Part shown: positions 58,462-64,000 of the stretch, piece after piece
Layout of the letters: each line of letters begins with the position of its first letter
Position numbering within the stretch: the stretch's first letter is position 1
Assembly (NCBI GenBank): GCA_965243755.1
Contig: CBDEVW010000004.1
Span: 124,001-188,000 of the forward strand
Direction of reading: 5' to 3'
DNA: 64,000 nt
DNA from: JANSWY01 sp965243755
Lineage (GTDB): Bacteria > Bacteroidota > Bacteroidia > Cytophagales > Cyclobacteriaceae
Translations under genes and position numbers: made by a program
Notes under the pieces: generated by a model
What the model was told of the DNA's origin: nothing
The model's input: the letters and a program-made list of their open reading frames with translations, nothing else
The model's database searches: none

Positions 58462-59213
58462 TACCCGGTGACCAACAACCTTTTCGCACCATTCACACCA
58501 CATTTTTGATAATGATGGTAGGCTTCAGCCGCTTTTTGCCGGATTTCCTGGGAGGTCTTGTTTTCAACCCATGCATTGAGCGCCCATTCCAAAGTATACG
58601 CCTCAGGTGCCATATATCCGGTGGTCCATAGCAATGGGGTAGCACCAGCCTCCTTTATCCTGTCACTGAAATAGCTTTTACTCATGCAGGCAAGAATAAT
58701 AGTTTCACGTGTTTTGTCCGATGTACTTTTGAAAGATTCTTCCAGATAGAAATCCATTAACCCATTATGTCCGATATAGGTGATGATATTTGAATGGCCC
58801 CCAAAACTTAAAACCTTTTCACCGTGAGCAATGTTTGTCTGGAATTTTCCGCTACTGGCACTCATGAAATCTCTGGTAGCATTCCTGATATAATACCCGT
58901 CATAAGCATCAGCCAGCAGGTAAACATCCTGAGTACGGTGTTTGAATAGAATTCTTTCCAGAACATATGGTTTTGGTGAATCCAGTTTACCAATATAGTC
59001 CCATTGTTTGCTTTGTTTAAAATAGGTCTTCACGCCATAGAGCGCGCCCCAGTACAAATTATTTCGAGGATCCTGGCCGTTTCCAATTAGTTCCGGTACA
59101 GGCAATATACCTTGGTTGGTGTTGTCACATAAAGCCACAAATACATGGATCGTTTTTGGTTGGGCAAGACATGTTCCATAGAAGCTTACACATAACACAA
59201 TTATCCATTTCAT
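58458..59213 (-). CDS. Secreted protein with caspase-like (clan CD) His/Cys arrangement
   Basis: 251 residues from ATG 59213 with a signal peptide (MKWIIVLCVSFYGTCLAQ). The mature protein begins TIHVFVALCDNTNQG. His149 lies in ITYIGHNGLMDF and Cys176 in TIILACMSKSYF, each directly after a hydrophobic strand: the arrangement of clan CD peptidases (caspases, gingipains, legumains). The spacing (27 residues) is short and no peptidase family was matched, so catalysis is a hypothesis. No known domain recognised otherwise. Monocistronic. Confidence 0.6.
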   Translation of the reverse strand: MKWIIVLCVSFYGTCLAQPKTIHVFVALCDNTNQGILPVPELIGNGQDPRNNLYWGALYGVKTYFKQSKQWDYIGKLDSPKPYVLERILFKHRTQDVYLLADAYDGYYIRNATRDFMSASSGKFQTNIAHGEKVLSFGGHSNIITYIGHNGLMDFYLEESFKSTSDKTRETIILACMSKSYFSDRIKEAGATPLLWTTGYMAPEAYTLEWALNAWVENKTSQEIRQKAAEAYHHYQKCGVNGAKRLLVTGY

Positions 59214-59290
59214 AAAATATGAACGATAAGTTTGAATCAATCTTGTGGGTTTGTAATTATGATTAACTTTAAGCGATTAATACAACCAAC

Positions 59291-60076
59291 ATGAAAACAT
59301 ATTTGATAGCGGGAGCATTGACCCTGGTGCTGTTTGGCGTGTCGGACAGCCTCAATGCACAAAACAGACTACTTCAAAAAGCCAAGGAGAAGTTGAAGCA
59401 AAAAGGAAACGAGACCATTGATGGATTGTTTGAAAAAGACAGAGGAGGAAGCAATGGTAATGATTCTGGAACCAACTATCCTTCCAATGAAACCAATACT
59501 TCCAATAACGGATCAGGAGACAGAGGTCAGAGGAAAATGACTCCTCCGGATGTTGAAAAGAATATTGATGAGGCCCAATCCTCATTCTCCAGCCGGGATT
59601 ATTCCGGTACCCGTTTCGCCATCCAACAGGCTATCATCGGGATCGAGTATGAATTGGGTGAAAAGATATTAGATGCCATGCCGGATGATCTGGGTGGCCT
59701 GCCTATGATTTCTGAGAATGACAACATCTATTCATCAGGCGTGGGATTTGTGGGTTTGAGTATATCAAGAGAATATGATGACGAAAACCGATGGGCCCAG
59801 GCGCAGATAGTGAATAATACTGCCATGCTTTCTGGTTATAATATGATGCTTTCCAATGCAGCCTATACAAGCTCTGACGATGTAAAGGTCACACGAATTG
59901 GAGATTACAGGGCGGTGATGGAATATGAATCCAATGGGATGAAAGTGGCAATTCCATTTGGACAGTCTTCTCTGTTCTTACTTGAATTGAATGAGATCTA
60001 TGAGGAATCGGAAGCAGAAAGAATAGCAGCACTGTTCGATATCAATAAGTTTAAACAAATTCTGGGGGAACAATAA
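59291..60076 (+). CDS. Secreted hypothetical protein (paralogue A)
   Basis: 261 residues with a signal peptide (ALTLVLFGVSDSLNAQ), a Ser/Asn/Gly-rich linker (residues about 45-85: GGSNGNDSGTNYPSNETNTS), and a domain of about 170 residues starting with a helical pair (VEKNIDEAQSSFSSRDYSGTRFAIQQAIIGIEYELGEKILDAMP) followed by strands. The domain matches the next gene over its length. The 1-bp overlap (TAATG) with that gene couples their translation. Function unknown. Confidence 0.7.
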   Translation: MKTYLIAGALTLVLFGVSDSLNAQNRLLQKAKEKLKQKGNETIDGLFEKDRGGSNGNDSGTNYPSNETNTSNNGSGDRGQRKMTPPDVEKNIDEAQSSFSSRDYSGTRFAIQQAIIGIEYELGEKILDAMPDDLGGLPMISENDNIYSSGVGFVGLSISREYDDENRWAQAQIVNNTAMLSGYNMMLSNAAYTSSDDVKVTRIGDYRAVMEYESNGMKVAIPFGQSSLFLLELNEIYEESEAERIAALFDINKFKQILGEQ

Positions 60077-60672
60077 TGAAAAAGATCATCGTATTACTTG
60101 CAGTGACATTTATCGGATTGAATCTTACTGCTCAGGAATTGGAAAGTAAGCTGAATGAAGCCAGGACAGCCTACAATGGTGGAAATCATGAAGAAGCCCG
60201 GTTTGCATTGGAACAATCGCTTGCCGAATTGGATAAAATAATCGGACAGGAAATACTTAAACTCTTGCCAGGTGAAGTGAATGGCCTCACCGCTGACCAG
60301 AACAACGATAATGTGACAGGTGGTGCTGGCATTGCCGGGATCTTTGTGGAAAGAGATTACCCGGGAGAGGAAAAAGGTGTTAACATCCAGGTAATCACTG
60401 ATTCTCCTTTCCTCGCAATGGTCAATACAGCCCTTACCAACCCGTTAATTGCAACTATGTCGGGAGGAAACCAGAAAGTGATCAAATTGGATGGGTATAA
60501 ATCTTTGTTTGAAGATAAAGAAGAAGAAGTGGAAACCTTTGTGTTTCAGATACCTGTGTCAAATTCACTGATTACAATAGAAACAATGGGTTTTTCAGAA
60601 AATGAAGCAATGTCAATCGCTAATTCTTTTCAAATAAAATCGATTGCGCAACTGATCGGAGTTGGTCAATAG
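60076..60672 (+). CDS. Secreted hypothetical protein (paralogue B)
   Basis: 198 residues with a signal peptide (IVLLAVTFIGLNLTAQ). The mature domain (LNEARTAYNGGNHEEARFALEQSLAELDKIIGQEILKLLP, then a beta segment with GGAGIAGIFVERDYPGEEKGVNIQVITDSPF) is homologous to paralogue A without its Ser/Asn/Gly-rich linker. The helix-turn-helix start is TPR-like in spacing. Tandem duplication with coupled translation suggests that the two products interact. Confidence 0.7.
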   Translation: MKKIIVLLAVTFIGLNLTAQELESKLNEARTAYNGGNHEEARFALEQSLAELDKIIGQEILKLLPGEVNGLTADQNNDNVTGGAGIAGIFVERDYPGEEKGVNIQVITDSPFLAMVNTALTNPLIATMSGGNQKVIKLDGYKSLFEDKEEEVETFVFQIPVSNSLITIETMGFSENEAMSIANSFQIKSIAQLIGVGQ

Positions 60673-60709
60673 CTAATGATTTATTAATTTTACCACAGAT
60701 AGTTTAGAA

Positions 60710-60727
60710 GGCCACCGCCCGGTGGCC
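60710..60727 (+). other. GC-rich hairpin downstream of the paralogue pair
   Basis: GGCCACC, loop GCCC, GGTGGCC: a 7-bp perfect stem. No T run follows, so it may stabilise the 3' end ahead of the terminator 27 bp later. Confidence 0.5.
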
Positions 60728-60753
60728 AATATTTAGACAGATGGTTGATGAAT

Positions 60754-60785
60754 AAGGTGGATTCTTTGGATCCACCTTTCTTTTT
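60754..60785 (+). terminator. Terminator of the paralogue pair
   Basis: AAGGTGGAT pairs perfectly with ATCCACCTT (9 bp, 7-nt loop), followed by TCTTTTT. It overlaps the 3' end of the convergent lspA gene. Confidence 0.78.
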
Positions 60786-61284
60786 AAATATCCTGTGTTT
60801 TTGAAGAGAGCTTTCTGCGATCCATAATGTACAGTAGTAGGACAAAAAAACCACCAACCATTATCGATACATCCGCTGCATTGAAGATGCCTGTTTGAGT
60901 AAACCCCAGGTCTATGTGCATAAAATCAGTAACTGATCCGTACACGATCCTGTCATACAAATTCCCAATACCTCCACCAAGCATAAAGGACACTCCAACT
61001 ACCATTGGGATTGACATTTTTTTGTCCCTTATCAGGTATATGATAAACCAAAGCACCGCCAGGGTGGGAAGAACTGATAGCAAAATGACCCGCAAATATT
61101 CTGGTAATTGCGACCACATGCCCAGGAATGCGCCTTTGTTTTCTACTTTTGTAAGAATGAATAAATCTCCCAGTACCTCGATCCGTTCGTTGCTTTCAAT
61201 TTTTACCCTAACCACCTTTTTGGAAATTTGATCACAACCCACGTTGATAAGGATAGTAATTGCAATTATTAATATGCGTTTCAT
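60784..61284 (-). CDS. lspA: Lipoprotein signal peptidase (signal peptidase II)
   Basis: 166 residues, four membrane helices. N-terminal NVGCDQISKKVVRV, the catalytic Asp in GGIGNLYDRIVYGSVTDFM and the second catalytic Asp in IFNAADVSIMVGG are all present. It cleaves signal peptides of prolipoproteins after lipid attachment at the inner membrane, consistent with the many lipoproteins in this window. Monocistronic. Confidence 0.95.
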   Translation of the reverse strand: MKRILIIAITILINVGCDQISKKVVRVKIESNERIEVLGDLFILTKVENKGAFLGMWSQLPEYLRVILLSVLPTLAVLWFIIYLIRDKKMSIPMVVGVSFMLGGGIGNLYDRIVYGSVTDFMHIDLGFTQTGIFNAADVSIMVGGFFVLLLYIMDRRKLSSKTQDI

Positions 61285-61591
61285 TTACTTCTTTTGTTTA
61301 AAGGGTCAAATTTGTAGGATATATTTCTAAATAAGTAATGTTGGATATATTGATTGGCCCAGGTCTGAATGAAAGAATCTTCAGTTTTCTGGAATTGAAC
61401 ACAACCGGAAGTAATTTTTTTTCAAAAAAATCTTCCTAAAGAGCCATTTCAGGTGAAACGATATGAAATAAAGTTTCAAGGCCATTCCAAAAAATAAAAT
61501 TCGCTAAAACAGAATTTATGTAATATTAATTTGGTGTGTATCTACATATATGTATGTAAAAAATTATGCATGCAGATTAATATTTGGTAAT

Positions 61592-61607
61592 TAGGCAATT
61601 GTGCCTA
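61592..61607. promoter_or_regulatory. Inverted repeat upstream of the M4 protease gene
   Basis: TAGGCA, spacer ATTG, TGCCTA, 80 bp upstream of the protease start, in an AT-rich 400-bp gap (61285-61686) that otherwise shows no gene. It could be an operator or a small leader hairpin. Confidence 0.3.
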
Positions 61608-61686
61608 CATAAAATTTTGAACAATTTTAAAAGTATTTATAAATTGCAATTACCTATTTAATAAATACAATTAATTAACCTAACCT

Positions 61687-64000
61687 ATGATTAGATTACT
61701 ATGGAAAAGGGTCTTCCAGGGAGCCATTGTGTGCTTTTTGGGGACATTGAACAGTTATGCGCAATTAACCACACAGGAAATTGAGAGCAATTTATCAGGT
61801 GACCAAAGGGTCATAGCCTACCAGATGGATGTTAACAGAGGCACGCCATCTTTGATTAAAATCAATTCATCATCAGCAATGCAGGTAAGTGATGCTGCTA
61901 CTTTTTTAGCGGATGTCCTCGGATTTGGGACTGAAGTAGATCTTGTTAGCGAATCTTCAACAAACACCAGAGGATTTCAGATTGATAAGCTACAGCAGTA
62001 TATGAATGGAATAAAAGTGGAGCATGGAGCTTTCAAGGTTATTTCAAACAAAGGGCAGGTAATTGGAATCGCAGCGGAATATTATAACCTGAATCCGTCA
62101 TTATCTTCCTTGCCGACCATTGACGAAGCGACAGCCCTCCAACATGCACTGAACCATATAGGGGCCAGCAAGTACGCCTGGGAATATGTGCAGGAACTAG
62201 GAAGTTCTCCCGAATTGCAGGTGGCTTACGATGAGCTTTACCCTTCTGGTGAATTGGTTTTTGTGGACAATTACCAAACAGCAGCAGTTGACGTATCGCT
62301 TGCTTACAAATTTAATGTATATGCGGCCGAACCAATTTCACGGGACGACATCTATATTGATGCCACCACAGGTGAAGTATTGCTGGTAGATGCGATTATT
62401 AAACATGCCGGAGAGCATGGTGCGGAGGATTTAGAAAGAGAAATCAAGGAAAAATCCAGAACCACCACGGCATCAGGAGATACAAGATATGCTGGAAGAC
62501 GCAATTTTGATACGTCTCTTGATGGTAATGGTAACTGGGTACTTAATGGAGTGACACCTTCCGGAATCGAAAATGAAACCAGGTCCTACGAAGGGTTGGC
62601 GCCACCGGTACCATTAGTTATTTATAGTCAACTCATATCGGCAGCTTCTGTTCCGATAGCCGATGGAGATGGAGATATTCTTAATCCAGAAACAGCTGAC
62701 AATAGCTGGGATGCATCTGAACATAGAAAAGATGAGTTTTCTGCAACCAATCCTTATCCGCTGGCCAATGAATCGCGAAACGATGATATTGCCCTGGATG
62801 CTCACTGGGGAGCAGAAGTAGTGCTTGACTACTGGAAGAATGTTCATAATCGATCCAGTTATGATGATCAGGGAACGAAAGTTTACAATTATGTCCACTT
62901 TGGAGACGCATATGATAATGCGTTTTGGAATGGTCAGGCAATGACTTATGGGGATGGTAGTTACCAGGGAGGAACCAATCCTGATGGTTCTTTTGCGCCA
63001 CTTACCTCTATGGACGTGTGCTCCCATGAAATAGGACATGGTGTGTGTGAATACACTTCAGACCTGGTGTATCAGAACGAGTCTGGTGCAATGAACGAGG
63101 GTTTTTCTGACATTTGGGCGGCTGCTGTTGAAGCTTACGTGTTATCAGAAATTGATGGCTCGCTGGAATATGATGTCTGGGGTATTGGAGAACAAATTGA
63201 TGAAAGAGATGGAGGGCTCCCTGCAGGTTCACCAGCTTCCAGGGCACTGCGCTGGATGGATGACCCGAAAGCAGAGGGTGATCCTGACTCATATGATGGA
63301 GAGAACTGGATCAGTCAGGACTGTTCGCCTACTTTAGCCAATGATCAATGCGGAGTGCATACCAATAGTGGTGTGTTGAACAAATGGTATTACCTCATGG
63401 TTGTTGGTAGTGGTCAGCCATTATCACCAGGTTTAAACAAACAATCTGTAGAAGATGAGCTAACAGATGCGGGTAATTCATATCATCTGAGTGGACTTGG
63501 TTTTGATAAAGCATCAGCAATTGCATATTTATCTGAAACCTTACTTACTCCCAATGCTACCTACCACGAAATGCGTGATGTTTCGATCTTTGTGGCACAG
63601 TCGCTCTATGGAGTGGGATCTCAGGAGGAAATTCACACGACCAATGCCTGGTATGCAGTGGATATCGGGGATCAATATACATTGGGAGATCCTAATTCAA
63701 TTACGTTTAATGATGGTAATCCCGGTGTTCTCAGGGAACAGAATGCTATCAATGGATGCGAAGATTTCAATGTGTTCAATATCGTGATCACTGGTGTAGA
63801 TGTCAGTCCTTCTGCGACAATTACTTTGAGTACCGCAGGTAGCTCAGCGCAGGAAGGTGTAGATTTTGATCTCTCTGCTTCCAGCGTGACTTTTAGTGGT
63901 TCCGGCAACCAGACGATTCAGTTGATTGTTTATGACGATGTGGTCATGGAGTCCACGGAAACGATATCATTGTCATTTGTTCATAATGGCGAGTTTCATC
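61687..64000 (+). CDS. M4 (thermolysin) family metalloprotease, 3' partial
   Basis: 771 residues are visible and the frame is open at the right edge. Signal peptide (FQGAIVCFLGTLNSYAQ), then FTP/PepSY propeptide (residues about 30-250) and the catalytic domain: zinc ligands His447 and His451 with catalytic Glu448 (SHEIGHGV) and Glu471 (NEGFSDIW), the same 24-residue spacing as thermolysin, and the catalytic His in HTNSGVLNKWYY. After about residue 670 a Calx-beta domain begins (SATITLSTAGSSAQEGVDF, ending with DDVVMESTETISLSF). Secreted protease; the missing end probably holds more accessory domains and a sorting signal. Preceded by a 400-bp AT-rich leader region. Confidence 0.93.
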   Translation, partial: MIRLLWKRVFQGAIVCFLGTLNSYAQLTTQEIESNLSGDQRVIAYQMDVNRGTPSLIKINSSSAMQVSDAATFLADVLGFGTEVDLVSESSTNTRGFQIDKLQQYMNGIKVEHGAFKVISNKGQVIGIAAEYYNLNPSLSSLPTIDEATALQHALNHIGASKYAWEYVQELGSSPELQVAYDELYPSGELVFVDNYQTAAVDVSLAYKFNVYAAEPISRDDIYIDATTGEVLLVDAIIKHAGEHGAEDLEREIKEKSRTTTASGDTRYAGRRNFDTSLDGNGNWVLNGVTPSGIENETRSYEGLAPPVPLVIYSQLISAASVPIADGDGDILNPETADNSWDASEHRKDEFSATNPYPLANESRNDDIALDAHWGAEVVLDYWKNVHNRSSYDDQGTKVYNYVHFGDAYDNAFWNGQAMTYGDGSYQGGTNPDGSFAPLTSMDVCSHEIGHGVCEYTSDLVYQNESGAMNEGFSDIWAAAVEAYVLSEIDGSLEYDVWGIGEQIDERDGGLPAGSPASRALRWMDDPKAEGDPDSYDGENWISQDCSPTLANDQCGVHTNSGVLNKWYYLMVVGSGQPLSPGLNKQSVEDELTDAGNSYHLSGLGFDKASAIAYLSETLLTPNATYHEMRDVSIFVAQSLYGVGSQEEIHTTNAWYAVDIGDQYTLGDPNSITFNDGNPGVLREQNAINGCEDFNVFNIVITGVDVSPSATITLSTAGSSAQEGVDFDLSASSVTFSGSGNQTIQLIVYDDVVMESTETISLSFVHNGEFH

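Noticed and set aside
62614..63039. 141-codon minus-strand frame inside the M4 protease gene
   Set aside because: The opposite strand has intact thermolysin zinc ligands at the correct spacing; the antisense frame is rich in Ile and Arg with no motif.

Overview
The window is chromosomal DNA of a Bacteroidota bacterium, most likely a marine or environmental member of the Cytophagales. The evidence is DUF4290 next to murA, a fused 2-oxoacid dehydrogenase E1, TlpA-like proteins with DUF4369-type N-termini, AraC regulators with seven-helix membrane domains, many lipoproteins and signal peptides ending in AQ, moderate-to-low GC, and promoters of the TTG / TAnnTTTG type. I see no rRNA, tRNA, insertion sequence, prophage or CRISPR array. 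Species cannot be fixed from the window.

Layout. 1-2.1 kb: end of a YdeI/DUF1801 gene, a cytochrome P450 and a small secreted protein. 2.3-4.8 kb: a RelE/ParE-type toxin-antitoxin pair, then an ECF sigma factor translationally coupled to a membrane-anchored beta-barrel protein. 4.8-6.4 kb: RNA 2'-phosphotransferase KptA, a zinc-ribbon protein and a short SSB with its own promoter and terminator. 6.5-15.4 kb: glycan utilisation (GH2 beta-galactosidase, GH97 alpha-glucosidase) with two tandem secreted proteins resembling the SecDF P1 head, a TlpA-like protein, CsaA and an NTF2-like protein. 15.6-16.6 kb is almost gene-free, apart from a possible 30-residue membrane protein. 16.6-30.3 kb is a mixed housekeeping and regulatory region: M16 peptidase, GT9 transferase, SRPBCC protein, orphan PstS-like lipoprotein, DAHP synthase, a MarR-GNAT-YgjV operon with twin operators, a lone receiver domain, two AraC proteins, an NHL-repeat lipoprotein and an MsbA-like ABC exporter. 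30.5-34.8 kb holds surface and secreted proteins, including one with a DDDDQ repeat and an S41 peptidase lipoprotein.

34.9-49.2 kb is the coherent functional block: a minus-strand phenylacetate catabolic cluster in the order tetR, paaE, paaA, paaB, paaC, paaD, paaG, paaH, paaI, paaJ, paaZ, a crotonase, paaY and a fused 2-oxoacid dehydrogenase E1. PaaABCDE epoxidises phenylacetyl-CoA, PaaG isomerises the epoxide to oxepin-CoA, PaaZ opens and oxidises the ring, and PaaJ/PaaH plus crotonases perform beta-oxidation. The same 18-bp palindrome lies in front of both tetR and paaE, giving a self-contained regulon model. No phenylacetate-CoA ligase (PaaK) is present in the window.

49.4-64 kb: a subtilisin-like protease; an aminopeptidase-GNAT-RidA operon; DUF4290-murA, where MurA has Asp in place of the fosfomycin-target Cys; a NeuD-like acyltransferase; trhO; a uridine-phosphorylase-like enzyme; a secreted protein with a caspase-like His/Cys arrangement; a tandem pair of secreted paralogues; lspA; and the first 771 residues of a thermolysin-family (M4) metalloprotease that runs off the right edge.

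Gene families were assigned by reading motifs. No database search was run, and start codons are best guesses wherever several are noted.
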